Translations under genes and position numbers: made by a program
Notes under the pieces: model-generated
The model's input: the letters and a program-made list of their open reading frames with translations, nothing else
The model's database searches: none
Told to the model about the DNA's origin: nothing
Shown here: positions 16,575 to 25,639 of the stretch, piece after piece
How the letters are laid out: each line of letters starts with the position of its first letter
Position numbering within the stretch: the stretch's first letter is position 1
From: CAG-582 sp964636965
Lineage (GTDB): Bacteria > Bacillota_I > Bacilli_A > RF39 > UBA660
Assembly (NCBI GenBank): GCA_964636965.1
Contig: CAZWST010000002.1
Span: 1-64,000 of the forward strand
DNA length: 64,000 nucleotides
Direction: 5' to 3'

Positions 16575-17894
16575 CTATTTTTGTTTAACAGTTAATGTTT
16601 TTTTCTTTTGTTTTTCTTCTAAATAAGTGTTTATTTTCTTATAAATACCTTCAATTTTTAAAAAGTCATCATCTCTTACGATTGGATAAGCATCACTTCT
16701 TAATCCTCTTCTATCATCATACACACTTTTCATACCTAAATTAATCAAGTATCCTTTACTATTTTGAACTTCTAGATTAAATTCTTTATAATAAGGACTC
16801 CTTAAATTTATTCCATCATTATAAAAAGTCACTCTTGCTAATATAAATTTTTCATAAAGAAATGCAACACTTATTCCATTTTCTAATCTCTCAAATCTAA
16901 GTCCACCAATATCTCGAATATTATCTCTTTTCATACGTTTTTTCATAATCCTTCGAGATAAGTGATCAATTTCATCAACAATTGTTAATCTTTCTCTTAT
17001 TCCATCTGTTTCTTTTTCAAACTCTTCTCTGTAATTCATATACTCTTTAAGTATTTCATTAAATGATTTATTATTCTTAAGTGTAATACCATCATTAAAT
17101 TTAGAATATTCTTCCATTAAAACATCTAAAGTATACTGATAAAGTTTATTATAATCACGATGTGTATAAATAGTTTTTCTATTCAATTCTTTTGAACTAG
17201 TATCAGAAATATTTAACTGAGAAATATTAACATCATTTCCAGAAATCAAATTAAAATTAGCCAAGTAAATAAAACCACTTTCACCATTTAAACATTCAGC
17301 AAATTCTTCTGAAAAGCCAGTTAGATAATCATTAATCCCCGATATAACAATATCACTAGATAAAATACTTTTTAAAAAAGTTTCATCATGATAGTCAGAT
17401 TCTTCATAACATTTTATTTCTCCAAAACCTTGTTTATTAAAATAAGATTCAACGAAAGGAAACATTTCTTTCTTACCAATAAACATAACTCTCAAATCTT
17501 TATTATCTTTAGATATTATAGCTTCAGGCGCATTCCTTTCTTCAAACTTAAAAGAACTAATTATTGTAAATACATCTTTTTCTGATAAACTATTACGTGC
17601 AACTAATCTAGTTAAAAGCATATATTTATGATTGTCTATTTCAATATATGGAATAGAATTCAAAAAAATATTTTTATATATTTTTTCATATACTTTTTCA
17701 CTATTATTTCCCACATAGAAATTACTTTTTACAAAAGCTAAATCAATAGTTTCGAACATATCAGGGTTATTCGAAAAATACGCTAAAACTTGAGGAGATG
17801 ATTTAAACCATAGTATATTCTTATAACCATATTTAATTAGTAAATTGTAATCTTCTTCTCTATTACTTAATAAAAATATTTTATGTTTTTTCAT
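16575..17894 (-). CDS. Hypothetical protein
   Basis: 439 residues, soluble, not recognised. Two stretches, about 1-125 (MKKHKIFLLSNREEDY...) and about 128-235 (DLRVMFIGKKEMFPFVESYF...), each begin with a hydrophobic strand and look like Rossmann or receiver-like alpha/beta units. Neither shows a clear Asp phosphorylation site or P-loop. A charged helical segment follows (about 265-310; MNYREEFEKETDGIRERLT) and then a basic MKKRMKRDNIR stretch and a beta-rich C-terminal part. The tail is Lys-rich. It lies between htrA and ychF without operon linkage. AGGA ribosome site before ATG at 17894. Confidence 0.7.
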   Translation of the reverse strand: MKKHKIFLLSNREEDYNLLIKYGYKNILWFKSSPQVLAYFSNNPDMFETIDLAFVKSNFYVGNNSEKVYEKIYKNIFLNSIPYIEIDNHKYMLLTRLVARNSLSEKDVFTIISSFKFEERNAPEAIISKDNKDLRVMFIGKKEMFPFVESYFNKQGFGEIKCYEESDYHDETFLKSILSSDIVISGINDYLTGFSEEFAECLNGESGFIYLANFNLISGNDVNISQLNISDTSSKELNRKTIYTHRDYNKLYQYTLDVLMEEYSKFNDGITLKNNKSFNEILKEYMNYREEFEKETDGIRERLTIVDEIDHLSRRIMKKRMKRDNIRDIGGLRFERLENGISVAFLYEKFILARVTFYNDGINLRSPYYKEFNLEVQNSKGYLINLGMKSVYDDRRGLRSDAYPIVRDDDFLKIEGIYKKINTYLEEKQKKKTLTVKQK

Positions 17895-17935
17895 AGCTAT
17901 CAGTCCTATCCTAGTTGAATTAATAATTATTATAT

Positions 17936-17967
17936 CAAAAAAAGAACTAGTTTTAAACTAATTCTTT
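17936..17967 (-). terminator. Terminator after htrA
   Basis: AAAGAATTAGTTT pairs with AAACTAGTTCTTT with one mismatch, followed by a U run. It overlaps the end of the htrA coding region. Confidence 0.8.
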
Positions 17968-19124
17968 AATGTTAATTCGCAAGTTTTTTCTTTACCATCT
18001 CTTAAGTAAGTGATTTTAACTTTATCACCTTTATTAGATTTAAATAAATAGTATTTTAAATATTTAAAGTTGGTAATTTCATAGTCATCATATTTAATAA
18101 TAACATCACCTGATTTTAATCCAGCGCGACTAGCATTTGAATCATCTAGAACACTAACAACAACTGCACCATTTTTTACACTATCGGGTAAGTCAATATT
18201 ATTAGCACTAGCACCAGCTACATCAGTCATAGTTAAGCCAAGTGATGGTTTATCATCAACACTTGAAGTTTTACCATTTTCTAAATTATTTGCAACTTCT
18301 AAAGCATCTTCAATTGGAATAGCAAACCCAATATTTTCAATACTTGTTTGAGAAAAAGATGAAGATAATTTACTACTAGTTATACCTACAACTTCACCAT
18401 TACAATTAGCAAGTGGGCCACCAGAATTACCTGAGTTAATTGAGGCATCTATTTGTAATAATTTTGCATACCATGAATCAGTACTCTTTTGTTCTCTACT
18501 ACCGCCAAAGAAACTATAAGCACCAGATGAAGAACTATTCTTCATTTCAACTAATCTGTCTTTACCGCTTAAAATACCTCTTGTAACAGTAAATGAATAA
18601 TCTAAGCTAACAGGAGTTCCAATAGCAAAAACTGTATCACCAACTCTTAAATTCTCTGATTTACCTATTTCTGCAACTTCAATAATTGAAGATGCATCTA
18701 TTTTTAAAACAGCAACATCAGTAAATTGATCACTGCCTATTAATGTAGCATCCGTAGATGTTCCATTACTCATTTCTACTGTAATCTTTTTAGTATCATC
18801 AACAACATGATGATTTGTTAATACATAAGCATCTTTATTATCCTTTTTATAAACAAAGCCGCTTCCCCATCCAGATAATGATTTTCCATCTTGAGATACT
18901 TTAACTATAACTGTTGCATCATATAATTTATCAACGGCATCAGCTATTCCTTCATCTGTTACAGTAACTTCCTTAGATACTTTTTCTTTTACAGTTGGTG
19001 TAGTATTAAATATATCACTTAAAGGAACATAATTTAATACGACTCCAATCCCTGCTATTATAACTAAAATTATTATTGCCGTAATTACTAAAACTTGAAT
19101 TCCATTTTTTTTATCTCTTTCCAT
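17958..19124 (-). CDS. htrA: HtrA-like membrane serine protease with PDZ domain
   Basis: 388 residues. One N-terminal membrane anchor (about 10-32), a trypsin-like domain with catalytic His106 (TNHHVVDD), Asp136 (FTDVAVL) and Ser234 (NSGNSGGPL), and a C-terminal PDZ domain (about 290-385; SRAGLKSGDVIIKYDDYEI). This is the Firmicutes HtrA/YyxA plan: a quality-control protease facing outward that degrades misfolded exported proteins. AGGAGG before ATG at 19124. In Bacillus an htrA-type gene sits next to walJ-rlmH; here it lies about 8 kb away. It is ten bases from the Abi gene but functional linkage to it is doubtful. Confidence 0.93.
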   Translation of the reverse strand: MERDKKNGIQVLVITAIIILVIIAGIGVVLNYVPLSDIFNTTPTVKEKVSKEVTVTDEGIADAVDKLYDATVIVKVSQDGKSLSGWGSGFVYKKDNKDAYVLTNHHVVDDTKKITVEMSNGTSTDATLIGSDQFTDVAVLKIDASSIIEVAEIGKSENLRVGDTVFAIGTPVSLDYSFTVTRGILSGKDRLVEMKNSSSSGAYSFFGGSREQKSTDSWYAKLLQIDASINSGNSGGPLANCNGEVVGITSSKLSSSFSQTSIENIGFAIPIEDALEVANNLENGKTSSVDDKPSLGLTMTDVAGASANNIDLPDSVKNGAVVVSVLDDSNASRAGLKSGDVIIKYDDYEITNFKYLKYYLFKSNKGDKVKITYLRDGKEKTCELTLKN

Positions 19125-19134
19125 ACTCTTCCTC

Positions 19135-20064
19135 CTAATCTTCTAAAAGCAATTTATAATTTGTTGGGAACCCCATTCTATCAAGCACCTTATCAATTGA
19201 AATAATAGATAACTTTCCAGAAAGTTTATCTATTTCATAAGAAACTTCATTAATAAACATTCTAAAATCATCTTTTGACAACATATATTTAAATATTATG
19301 ATAACTGAAAACAAATCTCCCTTACCATATATATATTCCTCATTAATACGAGGAATATTTAATCTTTCATGATATTTATTATCAGGAATAAATTTTTGCG
19401 TTCTATGTTCAAATAAAATATCTTCGTGAGCACATAGATTACGATAATTAGATAGTATTGGTAAGAACACTGCCAAACTTTCATTATCTACATTAAACTC
19501 TTTAGCAATTTCTTTCTGATCAGATAATTTCATTATCGTATATAGTTCACTAGTAATACCAAATGATAGAACTTTAACTACAATCCAAAGAGGTATGTAG
19601 CCATAATTATTTATGTAATGCTTCGTGGCTTCATGTTGTCCACCATTAACTCTAATTTGTCTTTTCATCTTTTTTAAAAGATCATTAACTTGTCTTTGCT
19701 TTTCTGGTGATTGATTATAATTAGATGGTCTTAAATAATCATTTTCTTTATAACCATACTTTTGTGATAAGGTATAGGAAAATATACTTTTACAGTTATT
19801 TTCTATAATTAAGATATTTTTAAATATTATATTTCTAAGTTGTCTATCAAAATAGAAAAGTGAATACAATTCTTTAAATGTAGTACCTTGTTTAAATAAT
19901 TTATTGTTTTCATCATCCATGAATAAATGCCTGTAACCCATTAAGAAAAAATAATTTTCTCTCAATATTACACTCTTAGCATATTCAATATCATCAATAA
20001 TTAAACCTTTACCATTTAAAATTTGGATCTGTTCATCTAAAGTCTTAAATATCTTAGTCCCCAT
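19135..20064 (-). CDS. Abi_2 (AbiD/AbiF-type) HEPN abortive-infection protein
   Basis: 309 residues, a typical length for Abi_2 (PF07751-like) proteins. Family features: an N-terminal FKTLDEQIQILNGKG (the 'L..Qi.lL..rGl' opening), FDRQLRNIIFKNILIIE in the middle, and the C-terminal SNYRNLCAHEDILFEHRTQ. The last contains the HEPN RNase motif R208-x4-H213 (RNLCAH). Related Lactococcus AbiD/AbiF proteins stop phage growth by killing or arresting infected cells, apparently by RNA cleavage. No antitoxin partner is obvious; the gene ends ten bases before htrA. It could be a stand-alone toxin-like defence gene acquired by transfer. Confidence 0.88.
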   Translation of the reverse strand: MGTKIFKTLDEQIQILNGKGLIIDDIEYAKSVILRENYFFLMGYRHLFMDDENNKLFKQGTTFKELYSLFYFDRQLRNIIFKNILIIENNCKSIFSYTLSQKYGYKENDYLRPSNYNQSPEKQRQVNDLLKKMKRQIRVNGGQHEATKHYINNYGYIPLWIVVKVLSFGITSELYTIMKLSDQKEIAKEFNVDNESLAVFLPILSNYRNLCAHEDILFEHRTQKFIPDNKYHERLNIPRINEEYIYGKGDLFSVIIIFKYMLSKDDFRMFINEVSYEIDKLSGKLSIISIDKVLDRMGFPTNYKLLLED

Positions 20065-20151
20065 ATATTATTCACCTATTATTGATTTTACCACACATCA
20101 CATTAAAAATATATAACTTAAATATGAAATAACCGTGAAAAAAAGAAAAAA

Positions 20152-20544
20152 CTATGCAGCTTTTCCTTCTTCATTTGTTAAACTTAAATTTTTTCCTTTA
20201 TTTACTTCATTAACAATATTATTAGCTTGAGCTTCTATAGCTTGTGGACTAGGTCCATTAGTTAAGCTTGCACTTTCCATTTCTAAATAAGCAGTTAGTG
20301 CTTCTTTATAATTTGAAAGCCTGATTACTTGTCCCTTTAATCTCTTAAGAAAATCTAAGGCAGATTGAGCTTGTCCAGATTTAACAATATCAACTATTGA
20401 TAACTCACAAAACGTATTAAATATTCTATCACAATTGGCACATAGCTTTTCAAAAACTGATACATTAGATTTACTTTCAAGTTTATCTAATACTAAGTCA
20501 ACACCATCAAGTTCTTTTATAATTGAATCCAATTTTTCTTTCAT
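20152..20544 (-). CDS. Small helical hypothetical protein
   Basis: 130 residues starting MKEKLDSIIKELDGVDLVL. It is mostly helical with a probable coiled coil (about 1-100), and two Cys in FEKLCANCDRIFNTFCEL give a CxxC-like cluster. The C-terminal 35 residues look disordered (NGPSPQAIEAQ...). GAGGTGG precedes ATG at 20544. It lies 87 bases upstream of the Abi gene. A partner role is possible but there is no evidence for one. Not recognised. Confidence 0.65.
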   Translation of the reverse strand: MKEKLDSIIKELDGVDLVLDKLESKSNVSVFEKLCANCDRIFNTFCELSIVDIVKSGQAQSALDFLKRLKGQVIRLSNYKEALTAYLEMESASLTNGPSPQAIEAQANNIVNEVNKGKNLSLTNEEGKAA

Positions 20545-20638
20545 ATTTCCACCTCAGTTTATAATATTATAACAATTATTTTATTAGAAATTATAATATC
20601 TAAAGTTATTTGGCATTTAATTTACAAAGAAAAAAGAC

Positions 20639-21091
20639 TTATTTAAAACCTAGTTCATTAACCATTTCATTCATTAATTTAGTTTGATCTGCTGGAGATT
20701 CAATTGCAATATAAGAATCTTCTACCCAACCAACAAAGTAATACTTTTCTGAATCAGTTACTACTAAATAAGTCCAGTTATCTCCACCCTTATCTTCTTT
20801 TTCATAATCATTTAAAACCTTGTTATAAACATTCTTACATTCATCTAAAAATATTCCTTGAATATCATACTTCTTATTACCCTTAACATAGTTAACTTTA
20901 ACTTGTCCCTTTATACCATATAAAGCCTTATCAGCATAGCCAACTTGTTCAGTAGAATCAAATACCTCAAAGTGATATTTTTCTAAAATGCTTTGAATAT
21001 CACTCGGACTTTTCGCATTTCTTGTTCCGCCACAGCCACATAGTAAAATTATTACTGCTAGCAACATTATTAAATATTTAATCTTTTTCAT
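20639..21091 (-). CDS. Lipoprotein, unknown function
   Basis: 150 residues with a lipoprotein signal peptide: KK, a hydrophobic core, and lipobox LLCG-C at about 16-20, followed by GGTRNAKSPSDIQ. The exported part (about 130 residues) is small alpha/beta with Trp/Tyr-rich strands (NWTYLVVTDSEKYYFVGWVEDSY). It is anchored to the outer face of the membrane. It lies 13 bases after the YitT gene and could be cotranscribed with it. Confidence 0.82.
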   Translation of the reverse strand: MKKIKYLIMLLAVIILLCGCGGTRNAKSPSDIQSILEKYHFEVFDSTEQVGYADKALYGIKGQVKVNYVKGNKKYDIQGIFLDECKNVYNKVLNDYEKEDKGGDNWTYLVVTDSEKYYFVGWVEDSYIAIESPADQTKLMNEMVNELGFK

Positions 21092-21104
21092 ATCTTACTC
21101 CTAA

Positions 21105-21938
21105 CTAAAATGACTTTCTATTAACAACATCATATGTATCACATATTGCTACAAATGCATTTGGATCAATTATTTTTATACCTTCTTTTAACTTATAATA
21201 ATCTTTAGTATCAATAACTGTCAAAAATATTTGGTTTTTCTTCTTTGTAAAACCACCCTTAACATCAAGAACAGTAAGTTCATATTTTAAATCATGAATA
21301 ATATAATGCTTTACTTCTTTATCTTTACTAGTAATTACATAAAACATCTTTGAATCATTTATCCCAAATCTTGTTTTTGTAATCATATATTTAGATATAA
21401 ATATAATAATCATTGAATAAAGAGTTATTTGATATCCAAATAACACTAAAGAAACTGCAAGAAGTATAACATCAATTACCCAAGAATAAATCTTACTATG
21501 AAACTTAGTTAACTTACCTAACATTTCTTCAATTAAATATACAACACTGGCACTTGCACCTTGTTTATATATAAAACTATAACCAAATCCTGTAATAAAT
21601 CCTGCAACTATTATAACAAGAAGCATTTCTGGTAAAACTATAATAAATGATTTTGCCAAAAAAGAGAATAAATATACAAATATTGGTATCATTATTGAAG
21701 GAAGCAAATATTCTTTTATTATAGAATAATCTAAGACAAACGACGATATAAGAATACCAACTATATTTAAAAATAAAATATTTAACCCTGGATTAACACC
21801 ATTAATATAATATAACATGGTTGCAATTCCATTAATACCAAATGTAAATAAGTTATTAGGAATAACAATAAAGTCTATCGCGAATGCAATTAATGCACAT
21901 CCTAATAAAATATTAATATATTTTATTAAAGTTTTCAT
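21105..21938 (-). CDS. YitT family membrane protein (DUF161-DUF2179)
   Basis: 277 residues: five to six membrane segments (about 1-195) in the DUF161 pattern (CALIAFAIDFIVIPNNLFTFGINGIA), followed by a cytosolic DUF2179 domain (about 200-277; SKMFYVITSKDKEV...). YitT/YpjC proteins are common in Firmicutes; their transport or signalling role is unknown. The ribosome site (AAAAGGTGA) overlaps the prfB stop codon four bases upstream, so it is coupled to prfB. Confidence 0.9.
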   Translation of the reverse strand: MKTLIKYINILLGCALIAFAIDFIVIPNNLFTFGINGIATMLYYINGVNPGLNILFLNIVGILISSFVLDYSIIKEYLLPSIMIPIFVYLFSFLAKSFIIVLPEMLLVIIVAGFITGFGYSFIYKQGASASVVYLIEEMLGKLTKFHSKIYSWVIDVILLAVSLVLFGYQITLYSMIIIFISKYMITKTRFGINDSKMFYVITSKDKEVKHYIIHDLKYELTVLDVKGGFTKKKNQIFLTVIDTKDYYKLKEGIKIIDPNAFVAICDTYDVVNRKSF

Positions 21939-21942
21939 AATA

Positions 21943-23038
21943 TCACCTTTTCATTCTTAAAACTGATTCTATAAATGGATAAATATCACCATCTAATACA
22001 TTTTTATAATTGCTATTTTCATATCCACTTCTTACATCCTTAACTAAACTATAAGGTTCTAAAACATAGTTTCTAATTTGACTACCAAAATCTATATTGG
22101 CACTTCCCTTTAAACTATTTATTTCTTTATTTCTTTTTTCAACTTCAATATTTTTTAATTTGTTTTTTAAAATACCTAAAGCAATTTCTTTATTCTTAAT
22201 TTGACTTCTTTCATTTTGAACAGTAACTACTATACCTGTTGGTATATGAGTTATTCTAACAGCTGAATCTGTTGTATTAACTCCTTGGCCACCATTACCA
22301 CTACTTCTATAAACATCAACTCTAATATCGGTCTCATTAATTTCAATATCTTGGATACTATCAAACTCCGGAATAACATTAATAGCGGCAAAAGAAGTTT
22401 GTCTTTTACCTGCAGCATTAAATGGACTAATACGTACTAACCTATGAACTCCAATTTCACATTTTAAATATCCATAAGCATAATCTCCAGTAACATAGAC
22501 TAAGACACTTTTAATTCCTGCTTCATCACCTAAAGATTTTTCAATAATGCTATATTTAAATCCAAATTTATCAAAAAACATTGTATACATTCGAAGTAAC
22601 ATGTTAGCCCAATCTTGTGCTTCCGTTCCACCAGCTCCAGGATGAATTTCTAAATAACAATTACTATTATCAAATTCACCATCTAAAAGTGTATTAACTT
22701 CTAAGGTATCAAGTCTTTCTAATAATTCACCATACTCATGAATTATATTATTTAGCACTTCATCATCACTTTCTTCTTTTAAAAGAGAAAGCAACTCCAA
22801 GCTATCTTTAATAGAATTACTTATATAATTATACTCATCTAAAACTTTAGTAACACTTGCTAGTTCTTTATTAATACTATTAGCTTTATTTGTATCACTC
22901 CAAAAGTTAACATCTTGTGTCTTTCTTTCAAGTTCATCTTTCTTACTCTTTAAACTATCTAAGTCAAAGTGACCTCCCAATATCATTTAAAGAAACATTC
23001 AGATTATTAAGATTACTTTCTAATTCATTAATGTTCAT
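21943..23038 (-). CDS. prfB: Peptide chain release factor 2, programmed +1 frameshift
   Basis: Reads UAA and UGA and releases the finished chain. Translation starts at ATG 23038 (AGGTG upstream), reads 24 codons to CTT (22969-22967), meets in-frame TGA (22966-22964) and must slip +1 to continue from GAC at 22965. Coding is complement(join(21943..22965,22967..23038)), 364 residues. GGGAGG just before the slip site is the internal Shine-Dalgarno that drives frameshifting. The protein has RF2's SPF tripeptide (about 204-206) and the GGQ loop (about 249-251). An ATG inside the second frame (22986) is not the real start. Low RF2 raises frameshifting, so the gene autoregulates. Confidence 0.96.
22964..22979 (-). 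promoter_or_regulatory. prfB +1 recoding site
   Basis: Internal Shine-Dalgarno GGGAGG, three bases (TCA), then CTT TGA C. This is the standard bacterial RF2 frameshift cassette. Confidence 0.95.
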
Positions 23039-23085
23039 ATCTATTCACCTAATATTATTTTAACACGAAAAAATTACTAACAAAA

Positions 23086-23108
23086 GAAAAAAAACCATTA
23101 TCTGGTTT
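23086..23108 (-). terminator. Terminator after plsC
   Basis: AAACCA/TGGTTT stem with a five-base loop and a long U run, overlapping the plsC stop codon. Confidence 0.82.
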
Positions 23109-23691
23109 ATCTTCTTTCTAACTTTCTAACTGTACTTTCTAAATAAGAATCATATTCACTTTTATTAAGTCCACTATTTCTAAAGTCAATTGGTTCTCCA
23201 AATGTAATGTTTAAAGAACTAAATGGAATATATGATCCATTTATACCAAAAGGAACAAGTAAGGATTTTGATGTTGCAGCAATCTTTGCAACCCCAGGCT
23301 TAAATGGAACAGATGCAGTTATTTTATGTGTTTTACCTTCAGGAAATATTACTACCTTCTCCTCGTTTTTAAGTAAATTCATAGCATTTCTTACTGCCTC
23401 TATATCTAAATTATCTGGATCAATTGGAAAAGTTCCAAGTGTTTTAAAGAATTTTTCCCATGTTTTATATCTATATAATTTTTTATCAACCATAAATCTT
23501 AAATTTTCATCAGTCAACGCTAAAAGTAACCATGAATCTAAAATATTCAAATGGTTTCCTGCAAGAATATACCCACCACTTTCAGGTATATTTTCTAGGC
23601 CACTAGCATTTATTTCATAAAAAGTATTCATAAACCATATAACAAAGGCACGAAATTTTTTATAAAATTCAACGTTATATAACTCTCCCAT
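23107..23691 (-). CDS. plsC: 1-acyl-sn-glycerol-3-phosphate acyltransferase
   Basis: 194 residues; adds the second acyl chain to make phosphatidic acid at the membrane. Acyltransferase block I is NHLNILDSW (His47, Asp52, the HX4D catalytic pair), and block III is VIFPEGKTHK (about 114-123). A hydrophobic N-terminal stretch (about 12-25) may sit in the membrane. ATG at 23691 is chosen because AAGGGG precedes it and it gives the usual short N-terminus; an in-frame start 12 codons upstream has no site. It lies downstream of the phosphoesterase gene by about 60 bases. Confidence 0.92.
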   Translation of the reverse strand: MGELYNVEFYKKFRAFVIWFMNTFYEINASGLENIPESGGYILAGNHLNILDSWLLLALTDENLRFMVDKKLYRYKTWEKFFKTLGTFPIDPDNLDIEAVRNAMNLLKNEEKVVIFPEGKTHKITASVPFKPGVAKIAATSKSLLVPFGINGSYIPFSSLNITFGEPIDFRNSGLNKSEYDSYLESTVRKLERR

Positions 23692-23751
23692 ATTTATCCC
23701 CTTAATTGAGGACTTATTATAGCACATTTAAAAAATATTTCAAATTTAATT

Positions 23752-24573
23752 TTATTTGATCAAATCATTTATCAAGACACTAATAATACTTTCTTTTGAA
23801 ACTCTTGCATTTCCTTCATTGCTGACATCCATTTTCCACCTAACTAAATTCATATGTCCGTGTTCAATTTCAATTGAAGTAATACCATTAGGATGTACGC
23901 AAGATCCAGTATTAGCATATAGTTGATTTTTAGAAAGTACTGGTTTATGTGTATGTCCTGAAATTATTATTATATTATTATCTTTTGAAAACTCCATAAG
24001 TTTATTATGAGTACGTGAAGCTAACTTATAATTAGTAGCTGCACTTGTTGGATCATTTACCCCAAAACGTTCTAAATACTTCCACACATATTTAACTAAA
24101 AACCTTGAGATCCAGATAAACTTTGAATTAAAAATATCAACTTGATGACCATGTAGTAAAAATAGGTTTCTACCTTCATATTTTAAAATAAGTGATTCAT
24201 GAACCTCGATATCCTTTAAATAATTCTTATAAAGTTTTTTATTAAGTTTAATTATATCATGATTACCAACTATCATATAAAGTCTACCTTGTTTATAGAA
24301 GTTATCTAATAATTTATAACTAGATTTATGAGAGGAAATAATTTTATCTATATTATCTACTTCCCAAAGTTCATCTCCATCACCAAGTTCAATATAAGTA
24401 TAACCTTCATTAAAATATTTTTTTAATGCACCATTAAAAATAACTTCATTTTTAGAAAAATTATCTTCATTATTTCCGTCTCCTCGATGGCAATCGCTCA
24501 TTATAACAATCTTATCTTTTTTATCAATATCAATTATTTTGGAAGATAGATAGAGTTTATTAAGTTTATTCAT
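23752..24573 (-). CDS. Metallophosphoesterase (calcineurin-like)
   Basis: 273 residues. All five blocks of the calcineurin-like fold: SDCHRGDG (Asp27, His29), GDGDELWE (about 64-71), GNHD (about 103-106), LLHGHQVD and SGHTHKP. The GDGDELWE block and overall size resemble UDP-2,3-diacylglucosamine-hydrolase-like enzymes, but a Gram-positive organism lacks lipid A, so the substrate is unknown. ATG at 24573 has AGGTGATAG. The first eight bases overlap the 3' end of the DUF4474 gene, so the two are probably coupled and may act together. Family is sure; substrate is not. Confidence 0.88.
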   Translation of the reverse strand: MNKLNKLYLSSKIIDIDKKDKIVIMSDCHRGDGNNEDNFSKNEVIFNGALKKYFNEGYTYIELGDGDELWEVDNIDKIISSHKSSYKLLDNFYKQGRLYMIVGNHDIIKLNKKLYKNYLKDIEVHESLILKYEGRNLFLLHGHQVDIFNSKFIWISRFLVKYVWKYLERFGVNDPTSAATNYKLASRTHNKLMEFSKDNNIIIISGHTHKPVLSKNQLYANTGSCVHPNGITSIEIEHGHMNLVRWKMDVSNEGNARVSKESIISVLINDLIK

Positions 24574-25402
24574 AACTATCACCTGATGTATTATTAATAA
24601 ACTTGGATAAAACAATATAATTACTACTTTTAGAATCATCTATTCTATTTTCATCTAAATTTTTTTTTAAATAATCATTATATAATAAAACCATATTTTT
24701 ATTATGTCTTTGCACAAAGTATTCTCTAATAGCATTTCTTGTAAAAACTTTTTTAGTCTTCGGTTTATTAAAATTTAAAATAAGTGTATTTCCTATTACT
24801 CTATATTCGTTCTCTTTATATCCAGTTTTATTTAATCCCCACAAAAATGACTTTAAAAAATCAGCATCGGGAAAAGTTATCCATATATGCATAGACAAAT
24901 CCTCAGGTTTAGAAAATTCTCCTAACTTAAATGCAGCTAACCAACAAGTTTTACCACTTACTTCAATTATTTTTTTATCCTTATCATAAAGAACAAAACT
25001 CATATTTATTGTATAGTCACACTTATCATATATAGTTCTTTTATTAACTTTCATTAATTTAGTTCTATATATTCCAATCTCTCCACCTCTAGCAATGCCA
25101 TATTGACCCTTCCAAAACGAGATTAAATAATTATAATCTTTATATTTAAAATGTATTGATTCAGTATCAATAATTATATTAACAAAAGGAGCAAGCAAAT
25201 CATAAATGTATCCATAGCCAAAATTCCTTTGCCAAGAATTAGGCATAGTAATAAACATATTATTTTTAAAGTCATACTTAAATCCAGCAAATGTTAAACC
25301 ATCATAGGAAATTTTGCCAAATCTTCTAACTAAAAAATAAAGAATAATTTTCGATAAAACATATAATATATATATTGAAAGTAAAATAATAATAACTATC
25401 AT
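24566..25402 (-). CDS. DUF4474 family protein
   Basis: 278 residues: an N-terminal membrane segment (about 2-22), then a conserved domain with FAGFKYD, SWQRNFGYGYIYD and FWKGQYGIARGGEIGIY, which match my memory of DUF4474. The domain is of unknown function in Firmicutes. The domain probably faces the cytoplasm or the envelope, depending on orientation, which cannot be read here. It is coupled to the metallophosphoesterase by an eight-base overlap and follows the Cys-rich peptide gene by about 80 bases. GAGGTGG precedes ATG at 25402. Confidence 0.75.
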   Translation of the reverse strand: MIVIIILLSIYILYVLSKIILYFLVRRFGKISYDGLTFAGFKYDFKNNMFITMPNSWQRNFGYGYIYDLLAPFVNIIIDTESIHFKYKDYNYLISFWKGQYGIARGGEIGIYRTKLMKVNKRTIYDKCDYTINMSFVLYDKDKKIIEVSGKTCWLAAFKLGEFSKPEDLSMHIWITFPDADFLKSFLWGLNKTGYKENEYRVIGNTLILNFNKPKTKKVFTRNAIREYFVQRHNKNMVLLYNDYLKKNLDENRIDDSKSSNYIVLSKFINNTSGDSYE

Positions 25403-25452
25403 TTAAACCACCTCAATATATAATATGAATAATTATTTTTGTTGCTTAGGTC

Positions 25453-25480
25453 AAAAAAATGGATATATTTATATCCATTT
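25453..25480 (-). terminator. Terminator after the Cys-rich peptide gene
   Basis: AAATGGATAT/ATATCCATTT stem with a four-base loop and a U run, immediately after the TAA stop. Confidence 0.85.
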
Positions 25481-25483
25481 AAA

Positions 25484-25618
25484 TTATTCTGAAGGCTCAG
25501 TGTCGTTTTCACTTTCTTGAACTTCTTCAGAATTACACTCATCACATGTACATTCTTCACCATCTTCACAACCACAATCACAATCAAGTGAAGATTTATT
25601 TTTCTTTTCTTCGTCCAT
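25484..25618 (-). CDS. Acidic Cys-rich miniprotein (44 residues)
   Basis: MDEEKKNKSSLDCDCGC, then further CxC and C residues: six Cys in 16 residues (positions 13, 15, 17, 23, 25, 28) in a strongly acidic chain. It has its own promoter (-35 TTTACA, 17 bases, -10 TATACT), AGGAG site seven bases before ATG, and a terminator, so it is a complete one-gene unit. The arrangement suggests metal binding or thiol chemistry, like a minimal metallothionein, though this is inference. An alternative 90-codon frame covers the same DNA but has a worse start and no terminator logic. Confidence 0.8.
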   Translation of the reverse strand: MDEEKKNKSSLDCDCGCEDGEECTCDECNSEEVQESENDTEPSE

Positions 25619-25639
25619 TTATTTTCTCCTTTCATGCTT

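Noticed and set aside
23207..23620. 137-codon plus-strand open frame opposite plsC
   Set aside because: No ribosome site; fully covered by plsC, which has its catalytic motifs.
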